From Krumholzibacterium sp965370495 (GTDB taxonomy: Bacteria; Krumholzibacteriota; Krumholzibacteriia; Krumholzibacteriales; Krumholzibacteriaceae): DNA of 21,209 nucleotides. Within the stretch, counting starts at the first letter, position 1. Each line of letters begins with the position of its first letter. The DNA lies in NCBI GenBank assembly GCA_965370495.1, contig CBDUUV010000038.1, forward strand, positions 1 through 21,209, read 5' to 3'. This document shows, piece by piece, positions 14,602 through 21,209 of the stretch. Made by a program: the position numbers and the translations under genes. Below the pieces are notes generated by a model that did not search any database, had not been told where the DNA came from, and was given only the letters and a program-made list of their open reading frames with translations.

Positions 14602-16602
14602 TCAAAACAATGACGTAATCTTCAGCAGCACAGGCGCAAAAACCAGAGCTACAACAGACATCAGTTTGATCAGGATATTCATGCTCGGCCCGGATGTGTC
14701 CTTGAAGGGATCTCCGACTGTATCACCAACTATCGACGCGGCATGGGCATCCGTACCCTTGCCGCCAAGATTTCCTTCCTCGATCCACTTTTTGGCATTG
14801 TCCCAGGTCCCGCCCGCATTCGCCATGAATATCCCCATAAGAACACCTGTGCCTGTTGCGCCGGCCAGGAACCCCCCCAGAGCCTCCGCACCCAGCAGAA
14901 ATCCAACTGCAAGCGGAGCAATGATTGCTATGACACCCGGCAATATCATTTCCTTCAGAGCAGCTTTTGTCACTATATCAACACACCTGTTGGTATCCGG
15001 TTCTGCCGTTCCCTCCATCAACCCGGCGATCTCCCTGAATTGACGCCTGATCTCTATAACCATCTTGTTTGCTGCTTTTCCGACCCCCTTCATCGTCATC
15101 ATCCCCATTATAAAAGGCATCAGTGAACCGAGAAAAAGCCCTATTACAGTCTTGTGCGAAGCAAGGTCGATCGTTTCCAGCCCAACCGTCTTCTGATATG
15201 CGCTGAAAAGAGCCAGCGCGGTAAGAGCTGCAGATCCTATGGCGAATCCTTTCCCGACAGCCGCAGTTGTATTACCTATTGAATCGAGCTTGTCAGTGAT
15301 CTTCCTTATCTCCGGGCCTGCCTTTGACATCTCGGCTATCCCGCCTGCGTTGTCGGCTATCGGCCCGTAAGAATCTGTGGACATGACAATACCGATTGTA
15401 GAAAGCATCCCGACAGCCGAAAGGGCTATACCGTACAAGCCACCACCAAATTTAAATGATACGAATATCGCCGTCACCAGTGTAAGTATCGGCATGATAG
15501 TACTTTCAAATCCGACCGCAAGGCCTGTTATGATTGTCGTCGCAGGACCTGTTTGACTCGCTTTCGCGACCTCCTTGACAGGCGGACCCGAAGTAAAATA
15601 TTCGCTTTCGATTCCTATAAGGATCCCGGCTATTATCCCTGACATGATAGCCCAGAATGGCGCTATATTCCCGACAACCATCGGAACAATGACGTATGCC
15701 GCGCCAATAAATATCAGCACGCTGATGTAGACACTGTATCTGAGGGCGGACTGTGGCCCTATTTTTTTCAGTGCAGATATCGACCAGATACCAAGAACCG
15801 AAGCCACAAGCCCAACGGCGATCAGGATGATCGGCAGAGCCATGTATTGTACCGTTTTTTCAGCTGTCATCACCGCTGCTATAGCCATCGCCGCGACAAC
15901 GCTCCCGACATAACTTTCAAAAAGGTCGGCGCCCATGCCGGCTGTATCACCCACGTTGTCACCGACAAGGTCCGCTATTACCCCCGGGTTACGAGGATCG
16001 TCTTCCGGGATGCCCGCCTCGATCTTTCCTACCAGGTCAGCCCCGACATCAGCGCTCTTCGTAAAGACTCCTCCGCCTACACGGGCGAAAAGAGCTATCG
16101 AGCTGGCTCCCATCGCAAAACCACTTATGATCCTGGGATCACGCGCCAAAAGAAAATAGAAACCGAGGCCGATCACTCCCAGCGATGCTACCGAGATACC
16201 CATGACAGATCCCCCGCTGAAAGCGATTACAAGCGCTCTTCCGATCCCGCCTTCTTTTGCTCCCTGACATGTCCTTACACTGCTCTTGGTAGCAGCTTGC
16301 ATCCCGAGCAATCCGGCTGCCATCGAACAAAGCGCGCCGAACAAAAATGCCAACGCGGTCTGAAAACCCAATGCGAATGAAAGGGCGACGAATATCACCA
16401 CGATAAAAACAGCGATAATCGAATATTCTCTTTTCAGGAACACGAAAGCACCTGTGTGTATCTTCTCGGCCAGCTTACGCATCACCTCGTCACCTTCAGG
16501 ATAACGGTTGACCCGGAAATATGTCATCACCGCAATCAATATACCGGCAACACCTATCCAGGGTACGATCCCTAAAACAAGCTCAAGAAGATCAGCGTTC
16601 AT
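14602..16602 (-). CDS. hppA: Membrane-bound pyrophosphatase (ion-pumping), K+-dependent type
   Basis: 666 residues and about 16 membrane segments. The enzyme splits pyrophosphate on the cytoplasmic side and pumps H+ or Na+ outward. The substrate motif DVGADLVGK starts at D185, followed by EDDPRNPGVIADLVGDNVGD. At GNTT-A-A-VGKG the first Ala (A447) stands where K+-independent enzymes have Lys, so this is the K+-dependent type. Whether it pumps Na+ or H+ I cannot decide by eye. ATG at 16602 has GAGGAGG upstream; the upstream ATG at 16635 is rejected because its extension covers that site. It lies 126 bases after kbl on the same strand. A perfect TTGACA sits at 16698-16693 (minus strand), but no good -10 follows at the right distance, so read-through from kbl is also possible. 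Confidence 0.96.
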   Translation of the reverse strand: MNADLLELVLGIVPWIGVAGILIAVMTYFRVNRYPEGDEVMRKLAEKIHTGAFVFLKREYSIIAVFIVVIFVALSFALGFQTALAFLFGALCSMAAGLLGMQAATKSSVRTCQGAKEGGIGRALVIAFSGGSVMGISVASLGVIGLGFYFLLARDPRIISGFAMGASSIALFARVGGGVFTKSADVGADLVGKIEAGIPEDDPRNPGVIADLVGDNVGDTAGMGADLFESYVGSVVAAMAIAAVMTAEKTVQYMALPIILIAVGLVASVLGIWSISALKKIGPQSALRYSVYISVLIFIGAAYVIVPMVVGNIAPFWAIMSGIIAGILIGIESEYFTSGPPVKEVAKASQTGPATTIITGLAVGFESTIMPILTLVTAIFVSFKFGGGLYGIALSAVGMLSTIGIVMSTDSYGPIADNAGGIAEMSKAGPEIRKITDKLDSIGNTTAAVGKGFAIGSAALTALALFSAYQKTVGLETIDLASHKTVIGLFLGSLMPFIMGMMTMKGVGKAANKMVIEIRRQFREIAGLMEGTAEPDTNRCVDIVTKAALKEMILPGVIAIIAPLAVGFLLGAEALGGFLAGATGTGVLMGIFMANAGGTWDNAKKWIEEGNLGGKGTDAHAASIVGDTVGDPFKDTSGPSMNILIKLMSVVALVFAPVLLKITSLF

Positions 16603-16728
16603 AAGAGCCTCCTCGATTGCAAAGCCTCCAGCCATTACAGTTCAGTTACATACAATCTTATCGACTGGCAAAGTCTGACATTTACAAGCAATTGTCAAGA
16701 ATTTTAATCAATATCTTCAAGTTTCGGC

Positions 16729-17922
16729 TTAGGAAACGACTCCAAGCTCCTTCCCGACTTTTTTAAACGCGTTTATCGCCCTGTCGAGATGTTCACGGGT
16801 GTGCGCCGCTGATATCTGGACACGGATGCGCGCTTTGCCTTCCGGAACCACAGGATAAAAGAAACCTATCACATAGATGCCCTCGCTGAGGAGGCCGTTT
16901 GCCAGGTCCTGGGAGAGCCTGGCCTCCCCGAGCATCACCGGAACTATAGGGTGGCTTCCCGGCACAATATCAAATCCCGCATCCGTCATCTGTTCCCTGA
17001 AATACTTCGTGTTTTCGGCAAGGGTCCTGAGCAACGGGCTGGGTTCAAAAAGCATATCGAAAGCTTTTTTCGCAGAAGCAACAAGTGCGGGTGGCAACGT
17101 GTTTGAAAAAAGGTACGGCCGCGATCTCTGCCTGAGCAGGTCAACTATCTCCTGTTTGCCTGTTGTGAATCCGCCGGACGCCCCTCCCATCGCCTTGCCA
17201 AGAGTCGATGTAATTATATCGACCCTTCCAAGAGCATTGCAATGCTCGACCGCCCCCCTGCCTGTCGGGCCGAAAAACCCGGTGGCATGGGAATCGTCGA
17301 CCATCACAAGAGCTCCATATTCATCTGCTATATCACACACCCTGTCGATCTGGGCAATGATCCCGTCCATCGAAAAGACACCGTCCGTAGCAATCATTAT
17401 CCTGCCGGCGCCATCTGCCCTGGCAGCATCGAGTTGATTTCTCAAATCATCCATGTCATTATTTTTGTACCGGTACCTCTTTGCCTTACATAACCGGATA
17501 CCATCGATGATAGAAGCATGGTTGAGTTCATCACTTATAATAGCATCGTCAGCTGACAGCAAGACTTCAAATAACCCTCCGTTAGCATCGAAACAGGATG
17601 TATACAGAATGGTGTCATCCATCAGAAAGAACTCGGCGATCTTTTTTTCCAGCGCCTTGTGAATATCCTGTGTTCCGCATATGAACCTCACTGAAGAGAG
17701 CCCCAATCCATGCGATTCCATCGCTTTACGTGCAGCCGCTATCAGCTCTTTGTTGTTGGCCAGGCCCAGGTAGTTGTTTGCGCAGAAATTCAACACCTCG
17801 TCTCCGGTAGACACCGTGATATCCGCTCTCTGTTCGGAGGTTATTATCCGTTCTTCCTTGTAAAGACCTGCTTTTCTGATTTCATCCAGCGTTTCCCTGA
17901 TTTCCTCTTTGATCGTGTACAT
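16729..17922 (-). CDS. kbl: Glycine C-acetyltransferase (2-amino-3-ketobutyrate CoA ligase)
   Basis: 397 residues, the family length. It is a PLP enzyme that converts 2-amino-3-oxobutyrate and CoA to glycine and acetyl-CoA, the second step of threonine breakdown, in the cytoplasm. Visible landmarks: FCANNYLGL near the start, DELNHASIIDG, VDDSHATGFFG (the His that stacks on the cofactor and the Asp-containing loop), and the PLP lysine K243 in TSTLGKAMGGASGG. The related enzymes 8-amino-7-oxononanoate synthase and ALA synthase share the fold, but the overall match and the tdh gene just upstream decide the call. ATG with GGGAGA seven bases upstream; 34 bases separate it from tdh. Confidence 0.95.
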   Translation of the reverse strand: MYTIKEEIRETLDEIRKAGLYKEERIITSEQRADITVSTGDEVLNFCANNYLGLANNKELIAAARKAMESHGLGLSSVRFICGTQDIHKALEKKIAEFFLMDDTILYTSCFDANGGLFEVLLSADDAIISDELNHASIIDGIRLCKAKRYRYKNNDMDDLRNQLDAARADGAGRIMIATDGVFSMDGIIAQIDRVCDIADEYGALVMVDDSHATGFFGPTGRGAVEHCNALGRVDIITSTLGKAMGGASGGFTTGKQEIVDLLRQRSRPYLFSNTLPPALVASAKKAFDMLFEPSPLLRTLAENTKYFREQMTDAGFDIVPGSHPIVPVMLGEARLSQDLANGLLSEGIYVIGFFYPVVPEGKARIRVQISAAHTREHLDRAINAFKKVGKELGVVS

Positions 17923-17956
17923 CTGAAGCTCTCCCTGATAGATATTTTACTTTCTG

Positions 17957-18940
17957 TTATACGTTCAGTTTACCCTTTTTGTTTTTTTCTCCGAGAACCT
18001 TTAACATATCCTCTGTCATCGAGACAAGATCGTACTGAGGATTCCACCCCCATTCCTCACGAGCCACTGAATCGTCCATATAATTCGGCCATGAATCGGC
18101 TATTTCCTGTCTTACAGGATCATTCTCAAAAGTCAGGTCAAATCCGGGTATGTGCTTTGCGATTTCCGCGGCTATCTCGACAGGAGTAAAGTGCATGGCC
18201 GTGACATTGAATGCATTTCGGTGTTTCAGCTTCGAAGGATCAGCTTCCATGATATCAATCGCCGCCTTGATGGCATCGGGCATATACATCATATCGAGCG
18301 AGGTTTCCGGTTCGAGATAACATGTGTATTTCTTTTCGAGGATCGCCCTGTAATAGATCTCGACTGCATAATCCGTCGTTCCTCCCCCTGGAAGGGTTCC
18401 ATGCGATATGATCCCCGGGTACCTCACTCCCCTTGTATCCAATCCATAGCGCAAATGATAGTAGTCACAGAGAAGCTCACCAGAGACCTTTGTCACGCCA
18501 TACATGGAATGTGGCCTCATGATAGTATCCTGAGGTGTCGCATCCAGAGGAGTATCCGGCCCAAACGCTCCGATCGAACTCGGCACGAACAGGCTACACC
18601 CGTTTTCTCGCGATACTTCAAGAGCGTTATATAACCCATCCATATTGATCTTCCAGGCTTTTTGCGGTTCAGTCTCAGCTACAGCTGAAAGAAGAGCGGC
18701 CAGATGATATATGACTTCGACCTTTTCCTTCCTGACCAGGGCATTGAAATTTTCCTGCGAAAGGACATCGAGCCTCACAAATTTTCCGGCACCTTCGAGA
18801 AGTCCATTTTCATCATCCCTTATATCGCTTGTCAATACGTTCTCTATGCCATACCTGTCGCTCAACGCAAAAACCAGCTCCGACCCTATCTGGCCCAGAG
18901 AACCGGTTACCAGTACTTTTCTCTTTCCGGTCGTACTCAT
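17957..18940 (-). CDS. tdh: L-threonine 3-dehydrogenase, short-chain/epimerase type
   Basis: 327 residues. It oxidises threonine with NAD+ to 2-amino-3-oxobutyrate, which Kbl then cleaves. The sequence is an extended short-chain dehydrogenase like UDP-galactose epimerase: TGSLGQIG for NAD binding at 12-19, HLAALLSA, catalytic S122 (PSSIGAFGP) and Y147-xxx-K151 (MYGVTK). GVRYPGIIS and DMMYMPDA are typical of this dehydrogenase rather than of sugar epimerases. It is not related to the zinc-dependent Tdh of E. coli; the epimerase type is common in Bacteroidetes, some other bacteria and animals. Adjacent kbl supports the function. ATG at 18940 with a poor binding site (GGAAG 13 bases upstream); 27 bases follow the peptidase stop. 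Confidence 0.93.
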   Translation of the reverse strand: MSTTGKRKVLVTGSLGQIGSELVFALSDRYGIENVLTSDIRDDENGLLEGAGKFVRLDVLSQENFNALVRKEKVEVIYHLAALLSAVAETEPQKAWKINMDGLYNALEVSRENGCSLFVPSSIGAFGPDTPLDATPQDTIMRPHSMYGVTKVSGELLCDYYHLRYGLDTRGVRYPGIISHGTLPGGGTTDYAVEIYYRAILEKKYTCYLEPETSLDMMYMPDAIKAAIDIMEADPSKLKHRNAFNVTAMHFTPVEIAAEIAKHIPGFDLTFENDPVRQEIADSWPNYMDDSVAREEWGWNPQYDLVSMTEDMLKVLGEKNKKGKLNV

Positions 18941-18967
18941 CTATACCCGCTTTCTTCCAGTAAAAAT

Positions 18968-21061
18968 TTATTTCCTTATGTCTTTCAGTGCTTTCTCCGT
19001 GGCCTCGAGAAGCGCATCCGCCCCGACCGGTGTTCCAGCCGCATTCATCATCCAGAGGTCAGGAGCTATATTACCCATCAGGGCCATCCTCTCGAATTCT
19101 CTACCGATATTCCCTGCTTTCTTCATCTGTTCCTTGACCTGGAAAGCTATCATGTGTCCGATCGCATAGTCGGGAATGTATAGAAAAGAGTGTATAATAT
19201 GTGAATAAATTCCCAGTATGTAGCTATCTTTCACACCAAATACAGGAGCAAAATACCTGTTCCACACTAGACGGGATATATCGAGCGTCGCTTCTCTCAG
19301 CTCAGCAGGTGTTGCATCCGGGTTGTCATACATCCAGTGCCAGATCTTCATGTCTACGAGTGAAACCCCACTGATCTCATAAGTCATCCAGAAATCATTT
19401 ATCACATGCATTGCTTCGGATTTGCGGTCCTGGCCCGGATCAAGCCCCAGGAGCATCAGATCGTTTCCCTGGAAGACAAAGGCAAATGCTTCGGTAAAGG
19501 CCGTGTTGGGAACACCGGCAAGAAGTGTATGATCAATGTCATTCATCGTTATAGTCTGCTCGACGTTGTGTCCCAGTTCATGTACAGCAATATTGAACCC
19601 CTTGTAATCCATACCGTTTTTACCGATACGCGTACGCAATCTGGCGGGCTGATGCCGCATTTCACCACCGGACGCGTGCCCGGAGCCCCTTGCCGCTTCT
19701 ACAAGAATGTTACGGGAGATTCCATCCGCTCTTTCCTTGCTGAAATCCAGCAATTGCAGAAACCGCGGAATATCTTTTTCGAAAGCTTCGGGATCGGGGT
19801 ATTTCTTCCCGACGATTCTGTCGAGCTCCTTTTCCGAATATTTTCCCGTGGATTTGAATCCATTGTACCATATATCGAAAGGTTCGAGCTTTCTTCCGAG
19901 ACGCTCCTCGATCAGTTTGCCGATCCCCCCTGCCAGAGGTGACGACAATACAGCCACCAGCATCTTTTCAACATCTTCTTCGCGTATCTCTCTTCCCTCG
20001 TCAAACCTTCTCGCTATAAGAGAAGGAGCGGAGGGAGAATATTCATCTACGCCTTTTGACGCCAGGAAACAGTCAAGAAGTATCCTGTACCTGGTATCCG
20101 GCTCCCTGTCACTGGCTATCTTCATATCCGGTGGCAGATCCTCATCCGAATCGCTTACAGAGGCCGGGAAGACTTCGTTAGTCACCGGGTTCCAGTCGAT
20201 ATGCGGATTATTAACTACTATCCCGGGGATGGTCTGGTCTACAATCCTCTCCATAACCTTCAATATCATCCTCTGTTTTTCTATTCCGTTGACCTTATTG
20301 CCGTAGTTGGCCTTTAGCTCGTCACGAAGATTCCAGTGTGAAAGAAGTCTCAGCCCGGCAGGAAAGATTCTTTCCCCCCTGTCATCGAGAAGGTGGTGCA
20401 TCCATATGTTGTAATCCGCGATATACTGGTCCGATGCCGATCCTGCTTCTGCAAGCCTGAGATTGACCCTGGCAGGGACCCTTTTCGAAAAACGCTGCGC
20501 AAGGCGGGCCTCGGCCCACTCACGCCGGGTCCATTTTTTCCCATTTGTCAAACGCTCTTCCAGCGTCGTCAAAGGAAAATTCAATAGTGCTGTAAATGCG
20601 ATTTTGTTAGCGAAAAGATCGTCCGTTATGTGAGCCCCTACATCATATGCCGCAAAAACCCGGTCAATTGGCAATATCGGCCCTGCATCAAGATCTGTCT
20701 GAAGCCGCATGGCAATAGACATCTCGTGAACTGACCCATTGACCTTTTCGAGTATATACTCAAACCGTACAAACATGGCATCAAGTGTTTCGCCACCTGC
20801 CGCGAAATTTGCTCTTACGAATTCCTCGAAGACAGCGGCATTACCATCTTTATCACTCCAGTAACTTACAACCTGATCCATCCCGCGAACTATGCGTTCA
20901 CGCTGCTTCTCACCGTATCTGGCAACCAGTTCCGTCTCGAGCTTCCTGGCTGAATCCTTGAACCACCCGGGTTTTCCAGCATTGGCGCCTGTCGAAAAAA
21001 TCATGGGCAGAAACAGGAATATTGCTATGTCGACTGCGTGTGAACTGAAAAAGTTTTTCAC
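18968..21061 (-). CDS. Exported zinc metallopeptidase, M3-like (HExxH)
   Basis: 697 residues with a signal peptide (FLFLPMIFSTGANA, cut near residue 28). The zinc site is HELGH (H494, E495, H498) and the third ligand is probably E524 in FTEAFAFVF, a gluzincin arrangement as in families M2 and M3. The long helical N-terminal part (residues 30-480) and the late position of the site resemble M3 oligopeptidases, which accept short peptides inside a closed channel; here the signal peptide puts it in the periplasm or outside. The exact subfamily is not certain. GTG at 21061 lies eight bases after GGAGG in an AAGGAGG box. It is first in a probable operon with tdh and kbl, behind a promoter with a palindrome at the start point. 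Confidence 0.88.
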   Translation of the reverse strand: MKNFFSSHAVDIAIFLFLPMIFSTGANAGKPGWFKDSARKLETELVARYGEKQRERIVRGMDQVVSYWSDKDGNAAVFEEFVRANFAAGGETLDAMFVRFEYILEKVNGSVHEMSIAMRLQTDLDAGPILPIDRVFAAYDVGAHITDDLFANKIAFTALLNFPLTTLEERLTNGKKWTRREWAEARLAQRFSKRVPARVNLRLAEAGSASDQYIADYNIWMHHLLDDRGERIFPAGLRLLSHWNLRDELKANYGNKVNGIEKQRMILKVMERIVDQTIPGIVVNNPHIDWNPVTNEVFPASVSDSDEDLPPDMKIASDREPDTRYRILLDCFLASKGVDEYSPSAPSLIARRFDEGREIREEDVEKMLVAVLSSPLAGGIGKLIEERLGRKLEPFDIWYNGFKSTGKYSEKELDRIVGKKYPDPEAFEKDIPRFLQLLDFSKERADGISRNILVEAARGSGHASGGEMRHQPARLRTRIGKNGMDYKGFNIAVHELGHNVEQTITMNDIDHTLLAGVPNTAFTEAFAFVFQGNDLMLLGLDPGQDRKSEAMHVINDFWMTYEISGVSLVDMKIWHWMYDNPDATPAELREATLDISRLVWNRYFAPVFGVKDSYILGIYSHIIHSFLYIPDYAIGHMIAFQVKEQMKKAGNIGREFERMALMGNIAPDLWMMNAAGTPVGADALLEATEKALKDIRK

Positions 21062-21096
21062 CCGTAGAGCCTCCTTCTAAGATAGTGTGCCTGCAA

Positions 21097-21111
21097 CCTG
21101 TTCAGAACAGG
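21097..21111. promoter_or_regulatory. Palindromic operator candidate at the peptidase transcription start
   Basis: CCTGTTC-A-GAACAGG has perfect seven-base arms. It begins one base after the -10 box of the peptidase promoter, so it covers the predicted start point near 21106. A protein bound here would block transcription; a leader hairpin is the alternative. About one such palindrome is expected by chance in a window of this size. Confidence 0.45.
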
Positions 21112-21112
21112 C

Positions 21113-21141
21113 ATTCTAGCATCAGTTCTTTTGAATCTCAA
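21113..21141 (-). promoter_or_regulatory. Sigma-70-type promoter of the peptidase-tdh-kbl operon
   Basis: On the minus strand TTGAGA (21141-21136, 5 of 6) and TAGAAT (21118-21113, 5 of 6) are separated by exactly 17 bases. The predicted start is near 21106, about 45 bases before the GTG. The rest of the sequence to the window edge shows no gene. Confidence 0.65.
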
Positions 21142-21209
21142 GCATACATTGCCGTAAATTCGCGATTTTTACAAAAGATGCCGGTTACCGGAAATGAAAC
21201 TAATCATAT

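Noticed and set aside
15847..16380. 177-codon + strand frame
   Set aside because: Fully antisense to hppA, whose motifs are intact.
16676..16698. Perfect TTGACA (minus strand) and the TGACA-N12-TGTCA repeat upstream of hppA
   Set aside because: No acceptable -10 at 16-18 bases, so I do not call a promoter; the repeat arms are only five bases.
16877..17437. 186-codon + strand frame
   Set aside because: Fully antisense to kbl; no binding site or family pattern.
19707..20306. 199-codon + strand frame
   Set aside because: Fully antisense to the metallopeptidase gene, which is complete and has a strong start signal.
1..21209. CRISPR array, tRNA, insertion sequence, defence or prophage genes
   Set aside because: Looked for on both strands; no regularly spaced repeats, tRNA-like cloverleaf, transposase, integrase or defence motifs were seen.

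Overview
The window looks like a chromosomal stretch of a Gram-negative bacterium, probably from the Fibrobacteres-Chlorobi-Bacteroidetes side or a neighbouring uncultured phylum. This is inferred from a TPR/GWxTD-type lipoprotein, a TonB-type protein, exported FG-GAP, propeller and transglutaminase-like proteins, an epimerase-type threonine dehydrogenase and a membrane pyrophosphatase. No rRNA or ribosomal protein gene is present to settle taxonomy. I see no transposase, integrase, tRNA, CRISPR array or phage gene. Codon use looks uniform, so nothing points to recent transfer.

Layout. 1-1400: the 3' end of an unknown + strand gene, a stand-alone response-regulator receiver (-), then a small exported protein (+) with its own promoter and a strong terminator. 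1419-5060: an HD-GYP signalling protein (-) divergent from a TPR/GWxTD lipoprotein (+), with overlapping -10 boxes between them. 5050-6581: a compact minus-strand operon pgsA - nitroreductase - small membrane protein, with coupled starts. 6708-7355: a TonB-type protein (+), separated from pgsA by two operator-like palindromes.

7361-11450: four minus-strand genes for exported proteins. They are gamma-glutamyltranspeptidase (ggt), an FG-GAP/VCBS-repeat protein that starts on the ggt stop codon, and two tandem paralogues of an exported family I do not recognise (EF-hand-like loop, CGQG motif, C-terminal NEPxSWG). 11701-13287: an exported protein (+) with five propeller-type repeats of exactly 41 residues joined to a transglutaminase-like Cys-His-Asp domain.

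13315-21061: housekeeping and catabolic genes on the minus strand: ychF, a K+-dependent-type membrane pyrophosphatase (hppA), then kbl, tdh and a large exported HExxH metallopeptidase. Transcription of the last three starts at the peptidase end (near 21106), where a strong promoter has a 15-bp palindrome over its predicted start point. The set reads as a peptide and amino-acid use pathway: the peptidase cuts peptides outside the cytoplasm, Tdh oxidises threonine, and Kbl splits the product into glycine and acetyl-CoA. GGT could feed the same scheme by releasing gamma-glutamyl groups.

The least explained parts are the paralogous pair at 7361-8775 with its exported neighbours, and the repeat-transglutaminase fusion. 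I found no defence, mobile or secondary-metabolite system. Promoters and operators were found by eye and are predictions.
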